Of a DNA stretch of 56,740 bases, positions 49,825 through 56,740 are shown in pieces. Each line of letters starts with the position of its first letter. Within the stretch, counting starts at the first letter, position 1. A program made the translations under genes and the position numbers. The notes below the pieces were generated by a model. That model was not told where the DNA came from and searched no databases. It saw only the letters and a list, made by a program, of their open reading frames with translations. Source of the stretch: Gammaproteobacteria bacterium (lineage in GTDB: Bacteria; Pseudomonadota; Gammaproteobacteria; Burkholderiales; Rhodocyclaceae); NCBI GenBank assembly GCA_018819515.1, contig JAHJPX010000001.1:1-56740 (forward strand), in the 5' to 3' direction.

Positions 49825-49900
49825 GCGGGAGTAGCTCAGTTGGTAGAGCGATACCTTGCCAAGGTATAGGTCGAGAGTTCGAGACTCTTCTCCCGCTCCA
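49825..49900 (+). tRNA. tRNA-Gly (GCC)
   Basis: 76 nt including encoded CCA. Acceptor GCGGGAG pairs with CTCCCGC, anticodon loop CTTGCCAAG gives GCC, T-arm GTTCGAG. Followed by a strong terminator. Confidence 0.97.
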
Positions 49901-49907
49901 AATTCCA

Positions 49908-49934
49908 GGGGGAAAGCAATGCTTTCCCCCTTTT
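49908..49934 (+). terminator. Intrinsic terminator after tRNA-Gly
   Basis: GGGGGAAAGC, loop AAT, GCTTTCCCCC, TTTT. A 10-bp perfect stem. It separates tRNA-Gly from tRNA-Cys, so tRNA-Cys would need read-through or its own promoter. A UUCG-capped mini hairpin (CTGG-TTCG-CCAG, 49946-49957) lies just before tRNA-Cys. Confidence 0.92.
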
Positions 49935-49961
49935 AACTTCCAGGTCTGGTTCGCCAGGCGT

Positions 49962-50035
49962 GGCGCGATGGCAGAGTGGTTATGCAGCGGCCTGCAAAGC
50001 CGTGTACCTCGGTTCGATTCCGGGTCGCGCCTCCA
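49962..50035 (+). tRNA. tRNA-Cys (GCA)
   Basis: 74 nt with encoded CCA. Acceptor GGCGCGA pairs with TCGCGCC, anticodon loop CTGCAAA gives GCA, T-loop GTTCGATTC. Confidence 0.97.
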
Positions 50036-50090
50036 GTATCGACGGCAACCAGAACGCGCCGCGCTTCGGCGGCAGGCGAATGCCGACTCC

Positions 50091-50114
50091 CAAAGTCAGC
50101 CATGGCGAGTCGCC
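50091..50114 (-). repeat. Dispersed 24-bp motif, copy 12
   Basis: 20 of 24 positions match. It lies between tRNA-Cys and tRNA-Leu and is the only copy that points against all adjoining genes. Confidence 0.8.
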
Positions 50115-50196
50115 GGGATTGGGTAGAATTCCGGACCCGCCCGTATGGTGCCATTCGACCCCAATAATCGTGGACAACCGCAGCAAACGCAATTAC

Positions 50197-50281
50197 GCCC
50201 GGATGGTGAAATTGGTAGACACAAGGGACTTAAAATCCCTCGGCGCAAGCCATACCGGTTCGATTCCGGTTCCGGGCACCA
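50197..50281 (+). tRNA. tRNA-Leu (TAA)
   Basis: 85 nt with a long variable arm and encoded CCA. Acceptor GCCCGGA pairs with TCCGGGC, anticodon loop CTTAAAA gives TAA. It lies 161 bases after tRNA-Cys. Confidence 0.97.
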
Positions 50282-50294
50282 CCCGCGACTTGTC

Positions 50295-50705
50295 ATGATC
50301 GTACTCGACCTCATTTGCATTGCCGGACACCGGTTCGATGGCTGGTTCGCCACCGCGGATGCCTTTGAAGACCAGATTGCGCGGGATATGGTGAACTGCC
50401 CGCATTGCAATACCACCGATGTCCAGCGGCTTCCCTCGGGACCGCACGTCGTGGTTGCGCGGCCGCGATCCAAACGAGAATCCGCATCGATCGCCGGCGC
50501 CGCGCAGGTCTTAGAGAGTTTGCGACAGATCGCCGAGAGCAGCGAGGATGTCGGCGACCTCTTTGCCGACGAAGCGCGACGGATCCACCATGACGAGGCT
50601 CCACTGCGAAACATCAAGGGCCAGGCAACGGGCGATGAGGTGCGCGATCTGCTCGAAGACGGGATTCCGGTGTTGCCGGTCCCTGGCAAGAAGACCCACC
50701 ACTAG
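50295..50705 (+). CDS. DUF1178 family protein
   Basis: 136-residue protein of a family common in alpha- and betaproteobacteria. MIVLDLICIAGHRFDGWF start with a His/Cys pair, ADAFEDQ, and CPHC (about 37-40), which together suggest a zinc-ribbon-like metal site. C-terminal part helical and acidic. No function is established. ATG 50295 lies 13 bases after tRNA-Leu. Repeat copy 13 touches its stop but points the other way. Confidence 0.85.
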   Translation: MIVLDLICIAGHRFDGWFATADAFEDQIARDMVNCPHCNTTDVQRLPSGPHVVVARPRSKRESASIAGAAQVLESLRQIAESSEDVGDLFADEARRIHHDEAPLRNIKGQATGDEVRDLLEDGIPVLPVPGKKTHH

Positions 50706-50728
50706 AAAGTCAGCCGTGGCGACACGCC
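50705..50728 (-). repeat. Dispersed 24-bp motif, copy 13
   Basis: 23 of 24 positions match. It lies 13 bases past the stop of the CoA-transferase-family gene and in the same orientation. It shares one base with the DUF1178 stop. Confidence 0.9.
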
Positions 50729-50741
50729 GCGGGGAGGGGGT

Positions 50742-51776
50742 TCAGCGCGGCTTCAGGGGCGAGAAACGCGGCGCCGGATTGCCGAAGACGATGCCGGGCG
50801 CTGGTGATACGAAGTTCTCGCGTGCGCGATTGTGTGGATGTACAGCCGCCTCGGCGAGACTCAGCACCGGTGCGAAACAGGCGTCGGTGCCTTCCAGCAA
50901 AGTGCACCAATGATCGCGAGTCCGGCCGGCGAAGAGGGCGCGGAAGCGATCCTTGAGTGCCGGCCACATGGCCGTATCGTATTGCAGAGCGGGATCGACA
51001 TCGTTCAGGCCCAGTTTCTCCAGCAGCAGAGCGTAGAACTGCGGCTCCAGCGGGCCGATGGTGATGAATTGGCCGTCGGCACAGCGATAAACGTCGTAGA
51101 ACGGAGAGTCGTGGAAAGCGCTCGGCTGGTCGCCACCGAGCTGCCCGGACGCGAAGATCCATTGCGCGATGCCGCCCAGCATGGCGACGATGTCTACAAT
51201 CGCCGCGTCGACCACACACCCCTTGCCGCTGCGTTTTGCGTCGAACAGGGCGCAGACCATGCCGAAAGCCAGCCCAAGCGCGCCCGGCGCGTCGCCAACC
51301 ATTGTCGGCGGTACGATCGGTAGCTCACCGCGACGGGCCGAAAGCGCCAGCATGCCGGTCAGGGCAGCGTAGTTGAGATCATGTCCTGCTGCCTTTGCCA
51401 GCGGCCCGGTCTGGCCCCAGCCAGTCATGCGCCCATAGACGAGCCGTGGGTTCTTCTCGGCGAACTCCGCCGGCCCCAAACGCAGCCGCTCCATGACGCC
51501 CGGGCGGTTACCCTCGATCAATGCATCGGCACGGCAGACAAGATCGAAGGCCTGGTCTCGATCAGCGTTGTCTTTGAGGTCGAGGGACACACGCTTCTTG
51601 CCCCGGTTCCATTCCTTGCTCGCGTCGCTTCCCAAATGCGCGTGAAGAGCGCTTTTTGTCGGCCGGACGACCTGGGTGATTTCGGCACCCATGCCGGCGA
51701 GAATCCGGCCGGCCAATGGTCCGGGGCCAATGCCTTCAAATTCGACGATATGGATGCCATGCAGGGGAGCGGTCAT
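50742..51776 (-). CDS. CaiB/BaiF-family enzyme, alpha-methylacyl-CoA racemase-like
   Basis: 344-residue family III CoA-transferase fold. LHGIHIVEFEGIGPGPLAGRIL start, GRMTGWGQTGPLAKAAGHDLNYAALTG (His of the racemase proton-transfer pair), and VGDAPGALGLAFG. Closest to alpha-methylacyl-CoA racemases, which epimerise 2-methylacyl-CoA in branched-chain fatty acid breakdown; a true CoA-transferase role is the alternative. ATG 51776. Alone on its strand; repeat copy 13 follows its stop. Confidence 0.85.
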   Translation of the reverse strand: MTAPLHGIHIVEFEGIGPGPLAGRILAGMGAEITQVVRPTKSALHAHLGSDASKEWNRGKKRVSLDLKDNADRDQAFDLVCRADALIEGNRPGVMERLRLGPAEFAEKNPRLVYGRMTGWGQTGPLAKAAGHDLNYAALTGMLALSARRGELPIVPPTMVGDAPGALGLAFGMVCALFDAKRSGKGCVVDAAIVDIVAMLGGIAQWIFASGQLGGDQPSAFHDSPFYDVYRCADGQFITIGPLEPQFYALLLEKLGLNDVDPALQYDTAMWPALKDRFRALFAGRTRDHWCTLLEGTDACFAPVLSLAEAAVHPHNRARENFVSPAPGIVFGNPAPRFSPLKPR

Positions 51777-51821
51777 GGCACGGGATCATATACCGGCACT
51801 GCCATGCACTAAATACAGAAG

Positions 51822-51847
51822 TAGACATAATACATATTATGCGTCTA
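51822..51847. promoter_or_regulatory. AT-rich inverted repeat before the sugar dehydrogenase gene
   Basis: TAGACATAATA (51822-51832), CA, TATTATGCGTCTA (51835-51847): an imperfect palindrome with a two-base bulge, in an AT-rich spacer between two divergent genes. A candidate operator or overlapping -10 elements for both directions. Confidence 0.4.
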
Positions 51848-51887
51848 TTCGTCGCCAGTTCACCACAGACTACCCCCGAACGAAAAC

Positions 51888-51917
51888 GCGCCAAACTGGT
51901 CTCCAATTAGTTGGCGC
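51888..51917 (+). other. Leader hairpin before the sugar dehydrogenase gene
   Basis: GCGCCAAACT (51888-51897) pairs with AGTTGGCGC (51909-51917) with one bulged A and an 11-base loop, then TTAT and the GGGGGGA ribosome binding site. It could control translation of the next gene or be a terminator without a proper T-run. Confidence 0.45.
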
Positions 51918-51933
51918 TTATCCGGGGGGATGA

Positions 51934-53100
51934 ATGCAGAGCAAAAAAGCGCGTCTACTTCCTGCCGCAATTTTGGCGGTGATTTCGTTCGCTTGCGGTA
52001 GCGGTGGCGGAAGTTCAACGGCGGCCCCGACAGCGGAACTCAAGGTAACGATACTCAATTCCTCGTTGTCCAGCCCGTGGGGAATGGCCTTTCTGCCTGA
52101 CGGCCGTCTGCTGATCACTCAACGGGCCGGAAGCGTGGTGATCCTCACCGCGGATGGTGCGACCGTACTGGGCACACTCAGCGGTCTCCCGGCAGTCGAC
52201 TCCACCGGCCAAGGCGGACTGCTCGATGTCGCCCTGGACCCGGATTACGACGGTAGTTCAAATACCTGGATCTACTGGGCATTTTCCGAACCCGGTGTTG
52301 GCGGCAGTGGCACCGCCGTGGCGCGCGGCCGTCTGTTCGGCATGGCGCTGGATAACGTGACAGTCATCTTTCGGCAGGCACAGAAAGTCTCGGGCTCCAA
52401 CCACTTCGGGGCCAGGCTGACTTTCCGCGCTGACAAGACCTTGTACATCACCCTGGGCGAACGCCAGTTGGACGATCCGGCAAACCCGACTACGCGATAC
52501 GCGCAGAATGTCGCTACGCATTTCGGCAAGGTCGTGCGCATCAACCGCGATGGCAGTGTACCAGCCGACAACCCATCCTTCGCCGGGACAGGCGCCCTGC
52601 CGGAACTCTGGAGCATCGGCCATCGCAACCCGCAAGGCGCGGCAATCCATCCGGCGACCGGCGAATTGTGGGTCACCGAACACGGCCCGCAAGGCGGCGA
52701 CGAACTGAACCGCGTCCAGCCGGGCGGAAACTACGGCTGGCCGATCAGGAGCTACGGGTGCCCCTACGGGTCGCCTGTCGGCGACGCCTGTCGCGTCGGC
52801 GGCGGCACGCATGCGCCCGACTACACTGAACCGGTTTCCTACTGGGTTCCCACATCGATTGCGCCGGCCGGCCTCATCTTCTACACCGGCGACAAGTTTG
52901 CGGAATGGCAAGGCGATGCCTTTACGGGCGCCTTGGCCGGAACCGCGCTTTGGCGGGTCGAACTCAGCGGCACGGCCGAAGTTGCTCGGGAGCGCCTGCT
53001 CGGCGACCTCGGCGAACGCATCCGCTGTGTCCGGCAAGGCCCGGATGGCTGGATCTACTTGCTGACGGACAGCGGCAAGCTGCTCCGCGTCGAGCGCTGA
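51934..53100 (+). CDS. PQQ-type sugar (sorbosone/aldose) dehydrogenase lipoprotein
   Basis: 388-residue glucose/sorbosone dehydrogenase-family beta-propeller. N-terminal lipoprotein signal (LLPAAILAVISFAC, Cys about 21) then a GSGGGSS linker. SSPWGMAFLPDGRLLITQRAG, the catalytic His in SGSNHFGARL, and GHRNPQGAAIHP, WVTEHGPQGGDELN and YGWP match soluble aldose sugar dehydrogenases. It oxidises sugars in the periplasm using PQQ; no pqq genes are in the window. ATG 51934 has GGGGGGA. A degenerate repeat-like sequence lies at about 52408-52431 (GARLTF). Confidence 0.9.
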   Translation: MQSKKARLLPAAILAVISFACGSGGGSSTAAPTAELKVTILNSSLSSPWGMAFLPDGRLLITQRAGSVVILTADGATVLGTLSGLPAVDSTGQGGLLDVALDPDYDGSSNTWIYWAFSEPGVGGSGTAVARGRLFGMALDNVTVIFRQAQKVSGSNHFGARLTFRADKTLYITLGERQLDDPANPTTRYAQNVATHFGKVVRINRDGSVPADNPSFAGTGALPELWSIGHRNPQGAAIHPATGELWVTEHGPQGGDELNRVQPGGNYGWPIRSYGCPYGSPVGDACRVGGGTHAPDYTEPVSYWVPTSIAPAGLIFYTGDKFAEWQGDAFTGALAGTALWRVELSGTAEVARERLLGDLGERIRCVRQGPDGWIYLLTDSGKLLRVER

Positions 53101-53126
53101 GCGCCCTCCTCCCGGCCGTCGTCGGG

Positions 53127-53150
53127 AAAAGTCAGCCGTGGCGATACGCC
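53127..53150 (-). repeat. Dispersed 24-bp motif, copy 14
   Basis: 24 of 24 positions match. It is intergenic, 35 bases past the uvrB stop, in the same orientation as uvrB. Confidence 0.95.
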
Positions 53151-53185
53151 AGCTTGGGTGATTCCTGACGTTTCTCAGGTGGCGC

Positions 53186-55237
53186 TCAGGTGGCGTCGTG
53201 ATCGTGCAACCCGGCGCCGAAGGCAAGCTTGCGCACGCGGAACAGTTCGTCGCGCGCCGCTGCCGCCGCTTCGAACTCGAGGTTCTTCGCGTGTTCCTGC
53301 ATGGCTTTTTCCAGACGTCTGATTTCCCGGGACAGGTTCTTCTCGCTCATCGCCTCATACTTCGCCGCTTCCTGGGCCGCCTTCAATTCCTGGGCTGCCG
53401 CCGAACTGTCGTAGACCCCGTCGATGATGTCCTTGATGCGCTTGAAGACGCCCCGGGGTTCGATTCCGTGCCTCGCGTTGTACTCGATCTGCTTGTTTCG
53501 CCGCCGCTCCGTCTCGGCGATGGCCCGCTTCATCGAATCGGTAATCCGATCGGCGTAAAGGATTGCCATGCCGTTGATGTGACGGGCGGCGCGCCCCATC
53601 GTCTGAATTAGCGATCGTTCGGAGCGCAAGAAGCCCTCCTTGTCGGCGTCGAGTATGGCGACCAGAGAGACTTCGGGAATGTCGAGTCCTTCGCGCAGCA
53701 GGTTGATGCCGACCAGGACATCGAACTGCCCAAGACGCAGGTCGCGAATGATTTCGACCCGTTCGACGGTATCGATGTCCGAATGCAGGTAGCGAACGCG
53801 GATGCCGTTGTCGCGGAGAAATTCGGTCAGTTGCTCGGACAAACGCTTGGTCAGGGTGGTGACCAGAACGCGCTCACCCTTGGCGATGCGCCTTCGCGAT
53901 TCTGACAGTAAATCATCGACTTGCGTGATCGCTGGCCGCACGGATACCTCCGGATCGATGAGCCCTGTCGGCCGCACGACCTGCTCCACCACCTGTCCTT
54001 GATGCGTCCGCTCGTACTCGGCGGGCGTTGCCGAGACGAAAACGGTTTGCGGCATCAGACGCTCGAACTCCTCGAACTTCAGCGGCCGGTTGTCCAGCGC
54101 CGACGGCAGGCGGAAACCGTAGTTCACCAGGTTTTCCTTACGCGACCGATCGCCCTTGTACATGCCGCCAACCTGCGGAACGGTGACGTGGGATTCGTCG
54201 ATGAACATCAGCGCATCGGGCGGCAGATAGTCGATCAGCGTCGGCGGCGGCTCGCCCGGCTTGCGCCCCGAAAGATGGCGCGAGTAATTCTCGATTCCCT
54301 TGCAGAAGCCCAGCTGTTCGAGCATTTCCAGATCAAAACGCGTGCGTTGTTCGATGCGCTGGGCTTCCACCAGTTTCTGCTCGCGCTGGAACGTCTCGCT
54401 GCGCTCTCGCAATTCCGCCTTGATGGCGTCGATGGCCTTCACGACCGTCGCCCGCGGCGTCACGTAGTGGCTTGAGGGAAATACTGTAAAGCGTCCCAGC
54501 TTCTGCCGCGTGTGGCCGGTCAGCGGATCGAACAGCGTCAGCGCTTCGATGTCGTCGTCGAACAATGTGATGCGCAATGCGTTCTCCGCATGTTCGGCGG
54601 GAAAGACGTCGATCACGTCGCCGCGCACCCGATAAGTGCCGCGATGAAAATCCGTCTCGTTGCGCTCGTACTGCATTTCCCGCAGCCGCCGGATGATGTC
54701 GCGCTGTCCGAGCTTTTCGCCTTCGCGCAGATGCAGGATCATGCTGTGGTAATCGACCGGATCGCCAATGCCGTAGATCGCCGAAACGGTGCACACAATC
54801 ACGACGTCGCGGCGTTCGAGCAGGCTTTTCGTCGCTGACAGCCGCATCTGTTCGATGTGCTCGTTGATCGACGAGTCCTTTTCGATGAACAGGTCGCGAG
54901 CCGGAACATAGGCCTCCGGCTGGTAGTAGTCGTAATAAGAAACGAAATACTCGACCGCGTTCTCCGGAAAGAACTCGCGAAATTCGGAATAGAGCTGCGC
55001 CGCCAGCGTCTTGTTAGGCGCCAGGACCAATGCCGGACGGCCAAGGCGCGCGATGACGTTAGCCATCGTGTAGGTCTTGCCCGACCCAGTCACGCCCAAC
55101 AGCGTCTGAAACGACAGGCCGTCCCCGATTCCCTCCACCAGACGCTGAATTGCTTCCGGCTGGTCGCCTGCCGGCGGGAATGGCCGATGCAGGCGAAACG
55201 GGCTTTGCGGAAATGAAGTTATGGATAGCTCGGACAT
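53186..55237 (-). CDS. uvrB: Excinuclease ABC subunit B
   Basis: 683-residue damage-recognition helicase of nucleotide excision repair. Walker A LLGVTGSGKT (about 41-50), beta-hairpin region YFVSYYDYYQPEAYVP, DEXH box IDESHVTVPQ, helicase motifs to QTMGRAARHINGMAILYAD, and a C-terminal UVR domain that binds UvrC. ATG 55237 is preferred over in-frame TTG 55252. I see no LexA-type CTG-N10-CAG box in the short leader. Confidence 0.97.
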   Translation of the reverse strand: MSELSITSFPQSPFRLHRPFPPAGDQPEAIQRLVEGIGDGLSFQTLLGVTGSGKTYTMANVIARLGRPALVLAPNKTLAAQLYSEFREFFPENAVEYFVSYYDYYQPEAYVPARDLFIEKDSSINEHIEQMRLSATKSLLERRDVVIVCTVSAIYGIGDPVDYHSMILHLREGEKLGQRDIIRRLREMQYERNETDFHRGTYRVRGDVIDVFPAEHAENALRITLFDDDIEALTLFDPLTGHTRQKLGRFTVFPSSHYVTPRATVVKAIDAIKAELRERSETFQREQKLVEAQRIEQRTRFDLEMLEQLGFCKGIENYSRHLSGRKPGEPPPTLIDYLPPDALMFIDESHVTVPQVGGMYKGDRSRKENLVNYGFRLPSALDNRPLKFEEFERLMPQTVFVSATPAEYERTHQGQVVEQVVRPTGLIDPEVSVRPAITQVDDLLSESRRRIAKGERVLVTTLTKRLSEQLTEFLRDNGIRVRYLHSDIDTVERVEIIRDLRLGQFDVLVGINLLREGLDIPEVSLVAILDADKEGFLRSERSLIQTMGRAARHINGMAILYADRITDSMKRAIAETERRRNKQIEYNARHGIEPRGVFKRIKDIIDGVYDSSAAAQELKAAQEAAKYEAMSEKNLSREIRRLEKAMQEHAKNLEFEAAAAARDELFRVRKLAFGAGLHDHDAT

Positions 55238-55328
55238 CGGAATATCGTTCAATAGCGGCCAAAATTCGGCCGTAGTGAATCGGGTATTATTGCGCGTTCG
55301 TCAAAATATTCCCTCTTCAGGAGCAGAA

Positions 55329-56534
55329 ATGAGCACGTCCATCTTCGCCGCCGTCGAACTGGCCCCCCGCGATCCCATCCTGGGGCTGACCGAGGCCTTC
55401 AATACCGAAACCAACCCGAAGAAGGTCAATCTCGGTGTCGGCGTTTACTACGGGGACGACGGCAAGATCCCCCTGCTCAATTGCGTGAAGGCGGCCGAAA
55501 AAGCCCGTCTTGAGGCGATGCCGCCGCGCGGTTACCAGCCAATCGAGGGAACTCCCGCCTACAACGGCGGCGTGCAGAAGCTCATTTTTGGAGAGAGTTC
55601 CCTCCTGCTTGCCGACGGTCGTGTCCTGACAGCCCAGTGCCTAGGCGGAACCGGTGCGCTCAAGGTCGGCGCGGACTATCTCAAGCGGCTGGTGCCCGAT
55701 GCCAAGGTTTTCATTTCCGATCCCAGTTGGGAAAACCACAGGGCAATCTTTGAATCTTCGGGATTCGTGGTCGAAAGCTATCCCTACTACGATGCGGCAA
55801 CACGCGGTGTCGATTTCGCTGCCATGAAGTCCTGTCTGTTGGGCTTGCCCGCCAAGTCCGTGGTCCTGCTTCATGCGTGCTGCCACAATCCGACCGGCGC
55901 GGACCTGACCGTGGAACAATGGAAGGACGTTGTCGCTGCCGTCAAGGAACGCAACCTGATAGCATTCATGGACATGGCCTACCAGGGCTTCGCGGACGGC
56001 ATTGAGCCGGATGCCATCGCACTGAGACTGTTTGCCGAGTCCGGCCTCCAGTTCTTCGTTTCCAGTTCGTTCTCCAAGTCCTTTTCCCTTTACGGCGAAC
56101 GGGTTGGCGCGCTATCGATCGTCACTGCAGGTAAGGACGAGTCGGTACGCGTCATGTCGCAGCTAAAGCGCGTCATTCGGGCCAACTACTCGAATCCGCC
56201 GACCCATGGTGGCGCACTGGTGGCGGCGGTCCTTGCAAGCCCGGAACTCCGGAAGATGTGGGAGGAGGAGTTGGGTGCGATGCGTGACCGCATCCGTGCC
56301 ATGCGCGTCGGACTGGTTGCCAAACTCAAGGATCGCGGCGTCGCCCAGGATTTTTCGTTCGTGGCCCAACAGCGTGGCATGTTTTCCTACACGGGCCTGA
56401 CCGTGGCGCAGGTCGACCGCTTGAAGACTGAATTCGGTGTATTTGCCGTCGGTACCGGCCGAATCTGCCTGGCGGCACTCAACAACAAGAACATCGATTA
56501 CGTCGCCGACGCCATCGCGACGGTAACCAAGTAG
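55329..56534 (+). CDS. Aromatic/aspartate aminotransferase
   Basis: 401-residue class I PLP aminotransferase of the AspC/TyrB type. DPILGLTEAFNTETNPKKVNLGVGVYY start, HACCHNPTGADLT, PLP Lys in SSSFSKSFSLYGERVGALS (about 250) and the Arg carboxylate site in GRICLAALN. It moves amino groups between aspartate or aromatic amino acids and 2-oxoglutarate. ATG 55329 has AGGAG upstream; TATTAT at 55285-55290 is a possible -10. A strong terminator follows. Confidence 0.94.
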   Translation: MSTSIFAAVELAPRDPILGLTEAFNTETNPKKVNLGVGVYYGDDGKIPLLNCVKAAEKARLEAMPPRGYQPIEGTPAYNGGVQKLIFGESSLLLADGRVLTAQCLGGTGALKVGADYLKRLVPDAKVFISDPSWENHRAIFESSGFVVESYPYYDAATRGVDFAAMKSCLLGLPAKSVVLLHACCHNPTGADLTVEQWKDVVAAVKERNLIAFMDMAYQGFADGIEPDAIALRLFAESGLQFFVSSSFSKSFSLYGERVGALSIVTAGKDESVRVMSQLKRVIRANYSNPPTHGGALVAAVLASPELRKMWEEELGAMRDRIRAMRVGLVAKLKDRGVAQDFSFVAQQRGMFSYTGLTVAQVDRLKTEFGVFAVGTGRICLAALNNKNIDYVADAIATVTK

Positions 56535-56558
56535 CCGCCCTACTCTTTCTCACGCCAC

Positions 56559-56599
56559 AGCGGGGAAGGCGTCGTATTTCGCTCCCTCCCCGCTTTTTT
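56559..56599 (+). terminator. Intrinsic terminator of the aminotransferase gene
   Basis: AGCGGGGA (56559-56566) pairs with TCCCCGCT (56587-56594) around a 20-base partly paired loop, followed by six T residues (56594-56599). Confidence 0.85.
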
Positions 56600-56740
56600 A
56601 TGGTTCTTCACCGAACTCCGTGAACTGAAAGAGGCCAAGCGGCCGTCACTGTTATCTTGGTGTTGCGAGGCATCAAGGAACAGGAGGACGACCGTTGGCC
56701 CAAGGGGAGTGTATTGCCCGGCTGGGAGGCTGGGAAGGAT
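56600..56740 (+). other. Right edge, possible transposase remnant
   Basis: 141 bases to the window edge. One plus frame reads GGRPLAQGECIARLGGWEG at the end, which resembles the C-terminal IARLGGW region of IS4-type transposases, but the N-terminal part is missing and another frame is also open. I cannot call a gene here. Confidence 0.2.

Noticed and set aside
52408..52431. Motif-like sequence in the sugar dehydrogenase gene
   Set aside because: Matches the 3' half only after deleting one base; kept out of the count as a degenerate candidate.
1..56740. CRISPR array, rRNA operon, prophage or integron
   Set aside because: No regularly spaced repeats, rRNA sequence, phage genes or integrase were seen. 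The dispersed motif is irregularly spaced and lies within genes, so it is not a CRISPR.

Overview
The window is about 56.7 kb of GC-rich chromosomal DNA that is almost entirely coding. It carries about 55 protein genes and three tRNA genes. There is no rRNA, CRISPR array, prophage or intact insertion sequence. Gene content and order point to a betaproteobacterium, most likely in or near Rhodocyclales. The signs are an EF-P with Arg32 beside the EF-P arginine rhamnosyltransferase EarP, the order recO-pdxJ-acpS-nagZ, a lepA-lepB-DUF4845-rnc-era block, and a DUF836 glutaredoxin between degP and lepA. The genus is inferred, not shown.

Layout. 1-13.8 kb: a BamE-like lipoprotein, pyruvate phosphate dikinase, a single-domain response regulator, tadA, an L,D-transpeptidase/GNAT fusion, an NRDE protein, ygfZ, then mltG-tmk-holB-pilZ-tatD-ankyrin, an NAD-type isocitrate dehydrogenase (opposite strand) and a low-molecular-weight phosphotyrosine phosphatase. 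13.8-20.9 kb: rne divergent from rluC-HAD phosphatase-S49 peptidase, then a YraL/RsmI-like methylase and the Maf/YceF pyrophosphatase. 20.9-27.5 kb: the fatty-acid/phospholipid cluster yceD-rpmF-plsX-fabH-fabD-fabG-acpP-fabF and a YgfX-like gene. 27.5-33.5 kb: nadB divergent from the envelope-stress operon rpoE-rseA-rseB-rseC-degP-grx. 33.5-41 kb: lepA-lepB-DUF4845-rnc-era-recO-pdxJ-acpS-nagZ. 41-45 kb: a membrane GGDEF/EAL protein and, upstream of it, a FeeM-like N-acyl amino acid synthase, the most accessory-looking pair here. 45-53 kb: efp and earP, a family-5 uracil-DNA glycosylase, uvrC, pgsA, tRNA-Gly/Cys/Leu, a DUF1178 protein, a CaiB-type CoA enzyme and a PQQ-type sugar dehydrogenase lipoprotein. 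53-56.7 kb: uvrB and an aromatic/aspartate aminotransferase.

The most unusual signal is not a gene. A 24-bp sequence (GGCGTRTCGCC followed by ACGGCTGACTTTT) occurs at least 14 times, on both strands, about once per 4 kb, with 19 to 24 of 24 positions conserved. Ten copies touch protein-coding sequence, in three forward frames and one antisense frame. The other four lie between genes. Thirteen of 14 point the same way as a gene they sit in or directly follow, and several lie at or just past a stop codon. The first half can fold as GGCG-loop-CGCC and the motif ends in T residues. This resembles the behaviour of DNA-uptake sequences or of a transcript-level element, but I do not recognise the sequence.

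Smaller points of interest are a hairpin plus T-run ending seven bases before a TTG-started lepA, short AT-rich patches with inverted repeats inside otherwise GC-rich genes, a sigma-E-like promoter before rpoE, and nested palindromes before two genes.
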